Shown: positions 46,660 through 57,829 of the stretch, piece by piece | Position numbering within the stretch: the first letter of the stretch is position 1 | How the letters are laid out: each line of letters opens with the position of its first letter | NCBI RefSeq assembly: GCF_964355755.1 | Contig: NC_092680.1 | Location: 14,423,001-14,487,000 of the forward strand | Direction: 5' to 3' | Length of the DNA: 64,000 bases | Source: Antedon mediterranea | Taxonomy: Eukaryota; Echinodermata; Crinoidea; Comatulida; Antedonidae | Program-made: the position numbers and the translations under genes | Notes under the pieces: generated by a model | Databases searched by the model: none | The model's input: the letters and a program-made list of their open reading frames with translations, nothing else | Told to the model about the DNA's origin: nothing

Positions 46660-49600
46660 TCACTGCTTCTTCGCAGTTATTAATATATTTGTTTTCTCTT
46701 CTCTGTAATTCTTCTCTGACCACTCTTGCTGTTTTGCCTCGGCAAATATAATAAAAAACACCATTCCTAATATCTGCATTCCACCAATTATTAAGAATAA
46801 CGCAACCCACTGTTCTATAGTATTCTGAAATATAACATAACGCTAAAAATTAATTAAAGATCAAGAGAAAGTACTTGGCAGAAGTAGAATAATAGTAGGT
46901 CTAGCAACATATAACTTTCATTACCTGTTCTTTGATTAAAAAGCCAGTAATAATTGGAATGATGAATCCAGTGAAACTGGCAACCATGTGTGTAGCTCCT
47001 GCTACTATTCCAACATATTCAACTGTTATATCCATTGGGTTTGGCATTACAGAAGCATTATTAAAACCGAACATAGCCAAAATAATAATATAGAGAATCT
47101 CCAGTCCCAATACACGGTAACAGGTGAACGCTAGTGCAATAAAACTGACGCCGGATACGCCAAAACCTGAAGAAAATTGAAAATGTGGTACCGTATTTAT
47201 TCGGGATATGACCGGTTGGGCCGCCGACAAGTTGAGCCGCCGGTGATTTCTATGAAACGCCCAGTGCATGCGTCTTTTACGACATTTTGCGTAGTGATTA
47301 GGATGGTGTCCTAGTAGCCTACACAAGTTCATGGTCTTGGTTTATTGGTCATGAAAATAAATAACATATAATTATATATTACAATTAACAACACAGCAAA
47401 GGAAAGTAGTAATATTTAATAATTTAATTGTTTTAATCTTTCGAGGAAAAAATTCAGTGCACTCATAATTCTTCTCGCGTGTAGGCCTACTACTACCACG
47501 TAAAGCTTTACGTGGTAGTAGGCCTACACGCGAGAAAAATTAAGTCACGTTGTCTCTCAGGACTAATTAATAGAGTATTAATATTCTCCGAATGAGGTTA
47601 AATAAATATTTTTTATTTACTAATCTTTTAATATAATATTTTATTGAATTTTACAATGTTAATACACAAAATATTTTACTAAAAAACGTGATTTTATGTA
47701 ATTATTTTACCGAAAAATGGAGTAGGCCTAGCCTAGTTCATACAACTGCCGACTGAGGGGCAACATGTTTACGTCATTTTTGGCTAAAAACGATCACTTT
47801 CGGTGATGTTTTATATTTTGGAATCTACAAGCAAGATTTCCATAATTATTTAAATATAATATTTAATAATATATATACTAAAAACCATGATATATAAACT
47901 TTTGAATGTACATCGTTATCCCTAATATAAATAGAACGAGCACCGGCGAAAGTTAGCATTTGGCGTTCCATAGAAAATAACGTTTTTCTGGCGGCGGCTC
48001 AACTTGTCGGCGGCTCAACTTGGCCTAATCCATTTATTCGAATAAACGCCCGGGGAATTTATTGTTCAGGAGGGTTATTAGTTTATTAGGGGGAGGCGTT
48101 TAATTTTTTGGGTGTAATATGGTAACATGTATAATCAAATAAATAATATGAAAAATACAACCCAATTAATATCAAGAAGTGATAAAGTACAGTATCAAAA
48201 TCCTTGTTAAATTGTTGGTCATGTCAATCAATGAATTCTACTACAAAAATAAATGTGTGTACATAGTATGCATGTTGTAGAGCGTTTATTCGAGGAGATA
48301 AATAATAAACGCCCTGGGTGTTTATTCGTGGCGTTTATTCTAAATTATGTTCTATGGGGGCGTTTATTCGTAGGAGAGCGGGGCATGGGTGGCATTTATT
48401 AAAATAAATAGGTAGGCCTATTTCTAGTTTATATTTTAGTTAAATTGTAGATCATGTCAATCAGTGAATTAAATAAGAAATAAACAATAATAAACAAGGC
48501 CAACAGCCATTAAGTCGCGTGCTACAATGCATAGTGATACCGACCGACAGACAGACCGACAGACCGACCGACCGACATAGTGAACTATACTGACCGAAAT
48601 TACTAAACATGTTTAAAAATGTTGAAATGTTTAAAAACATTTATATTTTTTTTAATTTACACGTGCGTAGCCTGTCACTTTTGACGTGCTCGTATAACGT
48701 AGTTTCGAGTTGAAAAGTAAGTCAAGAAAACAGAAATCGGGCAAAAAGAGTGCCCAATAACATTTAACGCGTAGTGCGCGCGCAACAATATGCGCACTCA
48801 TGGCAATTTTGTAAACGCTTAAAATTGCCTGAAACGTACTCTTATTTCATCGAAAATAAATTTTGAAAATTTTAAGCGGGCGTACGCATGCGTTACATGC
48901 GCTACGCACGTAATTGTATTGCCATATGATGATTTATGCCCTGAAATTTATGAGTACCAAATTTTATTTAATTGTGATTCATGGTTGTGAAGATATGATT
49001 ACAAACGTGATTTCGTTAAATCGTGCGTAGACCGCGTAATTTTTTATTGCGCACCGTGAAAACATAACCACATCGATTCCTGGCCATAAGGAATATACTG
49101 TGAAAAATTGACCTAGCTAGATTAAACTGTTATCAAGATAAGGTCAGAAAGCGATAAAACGCATAGTGATACCGGACCGACAGACCGACAGACAGACAGA
49201 CCGACAGACAGACAGACAGACCGACAGACAGACAGACCGACAGACAGACAGACCGACCAACCGACCGACATAGTGAACTATAGAGTCGCGTCCACGCGAC
49301 TAAAAAATACACGAAAAATAGTCTCAAACAATGTTTTAAAAAGTAACTAAAAATATTACCTATTAGAACAAACAATTTTCTTGTTTTTAAAACACTTAAG
49401 TGTTTTTGTCGTATGATATAATCCGCAAGCGCAGCAGAACATATGCCGGTCACTGCAGCCGTCAAACCTGGAATTGACGTTAACAAACCAATCTAAATGA
49501 TAAATGATGAGAAGAAATTAAGTGAGCCGAGATAGATGGTATAGTTATTCTATTATTAAAAGCCACTTTTAGGAGTAAGACAAATATTTTAGCCGTTTTT

Positions 49601-52512
49601 AAATAAATAAAATGAACAAACTGACCAACCAACCAACCAATAAACCAACAACCAACCAACCAACCAACGATACTAACCAACCAACAATGCTAACCAACGA
49701 ACCAACCACAAAATGAACGAACGACGAACCAACAACACACACACACACACTCAAGCAAACAAATAAATAAACTGAACTAAACACCTTATATTTTGTCTTA
49801 CCATTCTTATATGAACTCCCAGTATGGTGGAAAGAAACGTAGGCATTTCAATTACAAGAAAGTTGAAACCTAAAACTGAAGTGAATTTTCCAATTGCAAT
49901 GGCCCAAACCGGCTTTGATGATAATATATCATACAGTGGAATTGATCCTTGTGTCTGAAAATAAAACCAATATGAATTTTGTTTTTAAGTATAGGTCTAC
50001 ATTTTGTCTTTATGATAATACTGTGATATGTAATACTAATGCTGATAACAGCTAATTAAAACATCTCATTATTCTGAAATGGGTTAGGGTTATTTCCTGT
50101 GAGAGGAATGGAATATTTACCTTATCTTTACTCGGCATATTAGTTTTTAATGTAATTTCATCTTTCTCTGGTGACTCTGTTACCCAGATTATCCAAATAA
50201 TTGCTAGAATAGGACCAAGCATACCTTTAGATTAAAAACGTAATAAATTAGAACAAAGACGAAGCTATTATTTCATACTTTTTTATGTTTTCCATCAGTT
50301 AACGCTTCGATTTTGTCTGGAAATTCTTAGCTCAGGATTATACGTATGAAACTCTATGTGTGCCAAAATCTTTTTACAAATATTGAGCTCTGTGTAGCCA
50401 ACGCTATCAAACTAGTTTGAAAAAAAAGTGTTATGTTCTCAAGTCGTGTAGTAGCGATAAAATTATGCCGTCACATTTTTTTCACAGAAAGTTTGATAGT
50501 GTAGACAGAGTTTAGTTGGAATACTATAACCAGTATAATATGTACAGATGACACAAATGGAGAACAAAATGAAAAAGAGGATGACATACTATATATATAA
50601 AAAGACATTGGCCATCCTCCTATCTTGTAAGAAGAGCAGATCAATCCAGACATATAATTTGCAACTATGCCCCCAATTGGCATGCCTTTGAAAAAAATGA
50701 ACAAGAATAAAATGAATAATAGAACTAATATTATATATATTAACTAATATTATATATATTAACTAATATTATATATATTAACTAATGTTATATATATTAA
50801 CTAATATTATATATATTAACTAATATTATATATATTAACTAATATTATATATATTAACTAATATTATATATATTAACTAATGTTATATATATTAACTAAT
50901 ATTATATTAACTAATATTATATATATTAACTAATATTATATATATTAACTAATATTATATAATATTAACTAATATTATATATATTAACTAATATTATATA
51001 TATTAACTAATATTATATATATTAACTAATATTATATATATTAACTAATATTATATATATTAACTAATATTATATATATTAACTTAAAAACAACATTAAA
51101 ACATTATTATATATTGTATCAAAAGACATTTTAAACTGCTGTTTTTGGCATGTTAGAACATGGAGGAAAAGACTAACTATGTATGACTGATGATTATTCT
51201 TATACTTATCGGTAACAAATGCTTGTGAAAGATATAAATTCATTAATATTAAGCAAATTAATGAACTTACATACCGGCAAAAAATATTGATACCATTACA
51301 CTTCGGTCATCAACACTAGACCATTTACTCAATAAAGTGTAGACTGCAGGAATAACCATTCCCTATTTGCAAAAACATAGTATAACTATATTGTTTTCCA
51401 CTGCATACATACATACTTTGATATTACATAGTTACGCACGAAGCAAGTTTTAATAATCCAGTAAGTATGCATCTTCCTTTAATAAACTACTTTGCGTGAC
51501 AATTTGAAATCATGATTGGTTTGTAGACGCACGTGCAGTCGTTTCGTGGAAAGTGTCCCTAAGTAATACGTCATGATCGCTTCATACACACTCAATTATT
51601 ACACACTGAATTCATTTTATTCCACATTTTCTGTCTTTCACGTTGGAATGAATGGAATTAATTTTTTTTACAGCAGTTTTACTATACGACGCGATATAAA
51701 CGTAAATAGTGATTAGTAGTATTTTGATTTAACGTAAAACGCGGGGAAAACACGACGTAGGCCTAAAACCTATGCAATGCCATTTAACAACTTTCACAAA
51801 CCTGTACAATTCCATCCAAAATCCGTAGCGTTATAAGGAGACCAACATGTATCCCGGCTGTCCATGGGGATAAAGCTGCTATCACACTTGTCGAAATTAT
51901 CACAAACGTTACTACATTTTTTCCTCCTATTTTAGCAGCTAAAACTCCTCCTGGTATTTGGACGGCCACAAATCCATAATAAAAAGCTCCGAGTAACGTT
52001 TGTTGTGACATTTCATCCCAATCATAAGCGGGAATCTGTAATTGTAGAACACCATTGTATTAACTACTAACCGAAGTAACCCTAACGTTATAAAAACAAT
52101 CCATCACTAACGCCATGAGGCGATGGCATTCATGCAATTAATTGCAGTTAAGATATTCCTTTGTTTTATGTTTGTTTGTGTGTCTGTCCGTCGTCAATTA
52201 TTCTCCGAAAGTTTAAAATGGAGATCATTAATGATTTAAAACGTAAAGAAAGTTAAAGAGAATTGACATAACAAACACACGGTTACGTAAGTGGTTAAAT
52301 TGATGTTACTTTGATACATTAAATACAATACTTACTTTATTATTACGTTGATTTCTACTTGAAACAAAGTTGGATTGATTGTAAGACTGATGTGTAGATG
52401 TAGAATGATTTCTTTGAATCATTTCTACGATAGCGATGTTTATATTCCATCTTGTACAACAGGATAAAATATTTACAAAACAACATGCCACTGCTAAAAA
52501 ATACTGTTTCAT
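46660..52512 (-). CDS. SLC17A: SLC17-family (sialin/VGLUT/NPT-like) anion transporter, complete
   Basis: Nine exons in coding order: 52336-52512 (ATG at 52512, in-frame TAA upstream), 51802-52035, 51275-51362, 50590-50685, 50121-50224, 49802-49954, 49360-49492, 46925-47166 and 46660-46824. Total 1,392 nt, 463 aa; phases and GT-AG agree throughout. TM1 is YFLAVACCFVNILSCCTRWN with the family Arg at residue 21. A luminal loop follows with NHS and NQS glycosylation sites. Then come DEMSQQTLLGAFYYGFVAVQ and IPGGVLAAKIGGK (MFS motif), TM4 ITLRILDGIVQGMVIPAV, KPVWAIAIGKFTSVLGFNFL at mid-chain, NNASVMPNPMDI and a C-terminal IIGGMQILGMVFFIIFAEAK. SLC17 members carry organic anions or phosphate driven by proton, sodium or membrane potential. 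Here the TM4 acidic and histidine positions are changed, so the coupling mode is unclear. Nothing fixes the substrate. Confidence 0.95.
47204..48031. mobile_element. Mutator-like non-autonomous element with 9-bp target duplication
   Basis: ATTTATTCG flanks both sides exactly (47195-47203, 48032-48040). The termini are inverted: GGATATGACCGGTTGGGCCG..AAGTTGAGCCGCCGG at the left, and GCGGCTCAACTTGTCGGCGG..TTGGCCTAATCC at the right. Near the centre-left is a 65-bp palindrome (47472-47536), arms differing by one TAC. No transposase. It sits about 40 bp inside the intron upstream of exon 8. Confidence 0.75.
48040..48420 (+). repeat. Dispersed repeat with GCGTTTATTCG words (partner at 22690-22900)
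   Basis: Several GTTTATTCG words. GGGTGTAATATGGTAACATG near 48110 mirrors 22690-22900. Non-coding. Confidence 0.5.
48536..49290. repeat. Two CATAGTGATACCG-(GACA)n arrays flanking a Helitron-A-like segment
   Basis: Arrays at 48536-48596 and 49158-49283 both start GCATAGTGATACC, run through CCGACAGACAGAC tetramers and end CCGACATAGTGAACTATA. Between them, 48650-49110 resembles the inner part of Helitron-like copy A (GACGTGCTCGTATA near 48684, matching 3327-3340). Confidence 0.7.
49620..49752. repeat. (CCAA)n and (AC)n simple repeats
   Basis: CAACCAACCAACCAA-type tetramers to about 49735, then nine AC units. In an SLC17 intron. Confidence 0.9.
50723..51083. repeat. 19-bp AT-only minisatellite, about 19 units
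   Basis: Unit TAATATTATATATATTAAC, highly homogeneous with a few variants (TAATGTTATATA, short units near 50900 and 50957). In the intron between SLC17 exons 3 and 4. A, T and one C per unit only. Confidence 0.95.
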
Positions 52513-52554
52513 TGTTCTTAACGTAAGGTCAGCAATACTGTATCTATTCGCTTA

Positions 52555-53010
52555 TTATACTTCACTAAAGCAAAGCAAAATGGAAGTTGAGTTAGGTAAC
52601 AATGAAATAGACTGGGACAAAACATAGTACTGTAAAGTTCACAATATGAAACATTTACCTAAAGTCGCCCAATTTAATTTTAAATTATTACATCGTATCT
52701 TAGCTTATAGAAAAAAAGGAGTGGAATCTTCATAAGAGTGATTGTTGCGAAAAGTGTTGTACAGAAATAGAAAGTGAAAAACATGCTGTACACCTGTAAT
52801 AGCATTCAATCAGATTTGACTAAGTTCCGTAAACTGATTGTTAAATGTATTCCGACTGATGAAACACTACGGTCATGTTTCCCCGAATGGTCAGACATGC
52901 CATAGGAACTCAACACACGCTTGTTAATGAACTCATTTTTTTATTTACATTTAGTATTCACAAATCTTGTATTATATATAAAACAAGCAAACGCAAAGAT
53001 TGGATTATCA
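52555..53010 (+). pseudogene. Tx1/L1-like LINE C-terminal fragment
   Basis: KVAQFNFKLLHRILAY.. and, after a frame break, CCEKCCTEIESEKHAVHL resemble the zf-RVT tail (QFNYKMLHRILPTNKRLY and CDKCGEIENENHLFFSC) of the element at 58621-60077, in the opposite orientation. Then KRKDWIITRNL. Several breaks. It starts about 45 bp upstream of the SLC17 start codon, on the other strand. Confidence 0.7.
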
Positions 53011-53026
53011 CTAGGAATTTATTTAC

Positions 53027-53325
53027 CTCCGCTAAGGAGGTAATATGTAATCGGTCGCGTGTGTTTGTTTGTTTGTTAGCAGGATTACTCAAAAAGTAGT
53101 TACAAGATCTTTACCAAAATGAATATACAGATAGATATGTGGTCAAGGACTATTCCATAACCATTACGCCAAACTCGCATACACATGCTTGTAGTGAAAT
53201 TAGCCTAAATCAGCATTAAGACACATACATATATATATATATATATTTTTTTTTCCCCCGGAGAAATCTTATGTAGTTGAATTTTAAAGTAGGCTGAGGT
53301 ATGCACTCTCGGGGTAGCTTTCTAG
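53027..53325 (+). mobile_element. Second Helitron-like family, longer copy
   Basis: Opens with the small palindrome CCTCCGCTAAGGAGG, then CGGTCGCGTGTGTTTGTTTG and ATTACTCAAAAAGTAGTTAC. It runs through the part shared with 33317-33457 and ends GCACTCTCGGGGTAGCTTT plus CTAG (53322-53325), then TT. It contains a (TA)n run at about 53228. Confidence 0.6.
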
Positions 53326-53339
53326 TTGAAGATAGAACT

Positions 53340-54600
53340 AAAACATTTAATTTTAAAGAAAAATAATCAATATAATTTAATTAAATTAAGAAATACACAT
53401 AAGAATAAACGTACCATTTATATATTTTCTTGAGTTTGAAGCAATTGTTCGTTTACCACCATTATTATATTATTGTTTTCTAGAAGGCCCTAGATTCATT
53501 TAATTTCATTTCATTATTTATTTGGTCTATTTTAGTATATACATAACAAAAAAAATTAGATTGGGGAGACCAGGGTCAACCTAAGTGAACTTAAACCAGA
53601 ACTATAAAAGTAAACCTGGCTAGCGACGAGGGCGTATCCCCATACTTCGGTTTGGATTTAGCTTTGCAACGTATATTAGTTTGTTCAAAATGTCTTTATT
53701 AATGTAAAGCTATACAATTTTATCAAAGTATTCAAACGAAGCACAATCTTATAATGCAATATACCATTTTATCTGAATGTCAATCTTTATATCGGTAGTA
53801 AAACCGTAATAAAATAACCTGAACAAACGCCATGGTGCTATTGTTTATACCAGAACAGAAAATTGTTACTAAATAACTTTTTCCTGGCACGGATATCAAT
53901 CTGTAATATAAAACAGCGTTTCGCAAATGGTTTTGAAACGGTTTTTCAATTTTTGTTAGAAATTTAAAAAAAAGGAACTCCTTGGTATTATTGTATATTT
54001 AAATTGTAATTTGTAGAATTTTTGTTTAATATCTTAAAAATAAAACCCCCTCATTATTGAGTGCCACTCACGTTCAAGTTATTATTACAACATTCGGAGT
54101 AAACATGTAAACAAAAATAGTAAGCTTAATGCAATCAGATTTTGTTTATAAATAAATTTTTCCTAAAATACACAAAACAATTTTATATGCAATAATCAAC
54201 GATTATAAAAATAATAATAGAAATATAATGAGGCGCCGATTCCTCTCAAAACTGTAGGCATAAGCATACCGTCATTGACAGTTTGCGTTTTCAGTTTCTG
54301 AGTACTGTAGGCCTAAAATGTCCATACTAGAACTCAGTTGTATGTAGAGCTGAGTCATCCCCATCTATTCCATTTTCGGTAGAGAAAGTTAAAATAGATC
54401 ATTTGGAAAGTAACATTAAAAATTACAAAGTATATACTTACGTCGTACAAGTTTTAGAACGTTGATTTGGTGCTTTGTGTGAATTAACTCTACTATCGAT
54501 AAAATGTCTATGGTTTATCTAAACTAGTTACGGGTGAGTTATTTTCAAAAATTGGAATTGTATAATTCATTGAAAAATAGTACAATGAATAAAACGGACA
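53340..54600. other. AT-rich intergenic, LINE-tail-like piece only
   Basis: About 53505-53575 (CATTTCATTATTTATTTGGT..AGATTGGGGAGACC) resembles a LINE 3' end read backwards. No exon recognised. Confidence 0.4.
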
Positions 54601-54644
54601 AGGCCGATGTGGGAAAGGTCAAGATAGGATGAGTTCAAATCTAG
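54594..54644 (+). repeat. Helitron-like A-family terminus
   Basis: GGATGAGTTCAAATCTAG, identical over GAGTTCAAATCTAG to the ends at 8800 and 14718. Confidence 0.5.
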
Positions 54645-55006
54645 TTTTTTTTTTATTAAATTGAATTACAGTATTGGAAATTTGTACAGTAACAAAATTA
54701 AAAATCGCTGCACTGCTTGCGTCAGGAGTACATTTTTCGCTGTCTTGATTTTGTTACTCACTTTTCGTTTTTTTAACATGTTATTGTATAGTTTGTCCGA
54801 ATAGTTGTCCTGGTTTTAGTCTTGTGAATGTGGTGAACTGTCAGTGGTACTTTGATTTCGTGTTTTTGGCTGTATTTTTGCTGACTTTTCTATGTGCAGA
54901 TCTAAGCCTAAACTGGCAGCTATGATAGGAATTCCTTGCTCGTGTTGGCGGCAGGAAGCTTCGCGACGACCTGTAACCTACTCGATGGAATGCCTGCTAT
55001 CGTGCC

Positions 55007-55884
55007 CGGTCAGTTTAATTACCGAAACAACCGAAAATAACCGAAAACAACCATAAACAACCAAAAATAACCGAAAACAACAGAAAACAACCATAAACAA
55101 CCAAAATCAACCGAAAACAAACCGAAAACAAAATAAAATCATCTAAATACCGAATTTTGTTTTAATGTCACCATCTACTGATGGGTTTTTCTAGAGCTAA
55201 GACCATGACAGAGAGAAGACCGCGTGCGCAAAAGCCAAGGAAGATCCTATGGAATGGTAGTGTGCACAAAATACAAAAAAAAAATCGTACAATCAATCAA
55301 TGATAACACCGCATTTAATTACAGAATCTCTAAAAAATATTTTTAGTCCTTCGATTTTTGATCCAGATACCAACGCATGTACTCCTCACATTAATTGTGA
55401 ATATATTAATCATGATCAATTTTATTATAGATTTTCAAAGATAATAATACAAAAATTATATTTTTAAGAATATTGATAATATTAGGGACTATAAATATAC
55501 TTAAAACAAGCTCACGATAAAGGATTCACAATAAAATCTAGGCCTATTCAGTAAAATTACCGTAGTCGAGTTATAAAATAACGTGTTTATCCTTAATCAC
55601 TTCAGTATTAACTTACTAGGCCTAAGTGACGAAAACAGGACGAAACGCAATGTTAGGTAAAATCATGCTTTGTTTTTGAAAACCTAAAGACTAAAAACGA
55701 AATGTGGTTATAGATTTTGTAAGTAAATGTAGTCTAGGGTGTATATCATTGTTTTTTGTGCACACTACCATTTCGTAGGATCTTCCTTGGCTTTTGCGCG
55801 CGCGGATTTCTCTTGTGTATTTTGTTTCGGTTTGTTTTTGGTTGTTTGTGGTTGTTCAGTTGTTTTCGGTAATTAGACTGACCC
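55007..55884. mobile_element. Long-TIR non-autonomous DNA transposon, copy 2
   Basis: Same family as 28828-29774: CGGTCAGTTTAATTACCG.. and ..CGGTAATTAGACTGACCC, with AACCGAAAACA-type runs, GTCACCATCTACTGATGGGT and CAAAAGCCAAGGAAGATCC mirrored on the right. Flanks ATCGTGCC (54999-55006) and ATTGTGCC (55885-55892) match at 7 of 8 bases. Confidence 0.8.
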
Positions 55885-55942
55885 ATTGTGCCTAAACCTA
55901 GCGACCCACTACTGATACTGAAGCGTAAAGGACTGTCACGAC

Positions 55943-57697
55943 TACGGTGGCCCACAACTGTCACGCACACTATATAAATCATATTCACACAATTAAAGAA
56001 GGAATCACACAATTAAAGAAGAAATCACACAATTAAAGAAGGAATCGCATATAAACAAAAGAAAGCATGAAAATATAAAACGAAATGCACAAATAAAGAA
56101 GAAACGCGCAATTAAAGAAGAGCTAAGCACAATTAAAGAAGTCCGCAACAAATTCGAAAGCTCCTCGCACAATTAAAGAAGTTCGCAACAAAATTAAAAG
56201 CTCCTCGCACAATTAAAGAAGTCCGCAACAAATTCGAATGTTCCTCGCACAATTAAAGTACAGTAGTCCGTATGGAACGCCATCGCTGCCTCCGGCAGCA
56301 AGCTGTAATTCTATTACGTTCGGCTCTTTTACCATTCGGCGCTATTCGGCCCATTTACCATTACGTTCGGCTCTTTCAGCATTCGGCGCATTTCTATTTG
56401 GCCCATTTACCATTACGTTCGGCTCTTTCAGCATTCGGCTCTTTTTTATTCGGCCCATTTAACATTGCGTTCGGCTCTTTTTGATTCGGCCCTTTTATAT
56501 TCGGCTCTTTCTGCATTACGTTGGGCTCTTTTTAAATCGGCATTTTTTTATATGGCGCAATTAAAATCTAACCTTTGACATGGGGTCAAATGGAAGAAAA
56601 TCAACGACTGGAAATGATTCTATGAAAAGTTTACAAACATTTCATCATCATGGCGCCAACCATGAGTAGCCAACCGATTAAAGATGTGTTGAATAACCTA
56701 AAATTAATTCATCTTTTAACAAATTTTGAGCGAGAAAGGGTAAATTATTATTATTAAATGTTAGGCTGACACTAGGCTAGGCCTAGCTAGCCTATGCCAT
56801 AAATCAACCTTTTCTCTCTCAAAATGGTCAATAAGGTGGGACAATTGCAACTTCTCTAACACATTAATCATGTCAATAACATGATTAGTCATATTGAAAT
56901 AGCCTTCAAATTCATTTAATTCAACCAACCAAACACTCTACATGCTGCATCTATATGTTTTGTAAACTTTTCATAGACTCATTTCCAGCCGTTGATTTTT
57001 TTCCATTTGACCGCATGTAAAAGGTTAGAATTTAATTGGGCCGTATAAAAAAGGGCCAAATCAATAAGAGCCGAACGTAATGCAGAAAGAGCCGAATAAA
57101 AAAGGGCCAAATCAATACAGAAAGAGCCGAACGTAATGGTAAATGGGCCAAATAGAAATGCGCCGAATGCTGAAAGAGCCGAACGTAATGGTAAATAGGC
57201 CAAATAGAAATGCGCCGAATGCTGAAAGAGCCGAACGTAATGGTAAATGGGCCGAATAGAAATGCGCCGAATGCTAAAAGAGCCGAACGTAATAGTAAAA
57301 GAGCCGAATAGAATTAAGTTTGCTGCCGGAGGCAGCGATGGCGTTCCATACGGACTACTGTACTTTAATTTGTTGCGGACTTCTTTAATTGTGCGAGTAG
57401 CTTTCGAATTTGTTGCGGACTTCTTTAATTGTGCGAGGAGCTTTCGAATTTGTTGCGGACTTCTTTAATTGTGCGAGGAGCTTTCGAATTTGTTGCGGAC
57501 TTCTTTAATTGTGCTTAGCTCTTCTTTATTTGTGCATTTCGTTTTATATTTTCATGCTTTCTTTTGTTTATATGCGATTTCTTCTTTAATTGTGCGATTT
57601 CTTCTTTAATTGTGTGATTCCTTCTTTAATTGTGTAATTCCTTCTTTAATTGTGTGATTCTGTGTTATAGTGTGCGTGACAGTTGTGGGCCACCGTA
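55943..57697. mobile_element. 1.75-kb fold-back element with tandemly repeated arms
   Basis: Outer termini TACGGTGGCCCACAACTGTC and its exact inverse GACAGTTGTGGGCCACCGTA, flanked by CACGAC (55937-55942, 57698-57703). Each arm, about 560-700 bp, is a mosaic of short tandem units: CACAATTAAAGAAG with GTCCGCAACAAATTCG (about 40 bp), then GCCGAACGTAATGGTAAATG (about 30 bp) in the inner part. A roughly 450-bp unique core (about 56560-57010) has no ORF of note. Confidence 0.85.
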
Positions 57698-57829
57698 CAC
57701 GACAAATATGGTCCGGGGCCAAAATCGGTCCGACTGGAATGCATATCGATGCTTTGTTCATCCACAAATTGATAGTGTGATCACTTTGATGCCTACATAT
57801 TATATCGGATAAGCCCACCAAGAAGAACG

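Noticed and set aside
49133-49486. ORF ending in SVCLSVCLSVGLS repeats as an extended exon
   Set aside because: Only 49360-49492 is exon, with a good donor at 49359; the repeat is translation of the GACA array in the intron.
50723-51083. CRISPR-like or centromeric array
   Set aside because: No spacers; a simple 19-bp tandem array in a eukaryotic intron.
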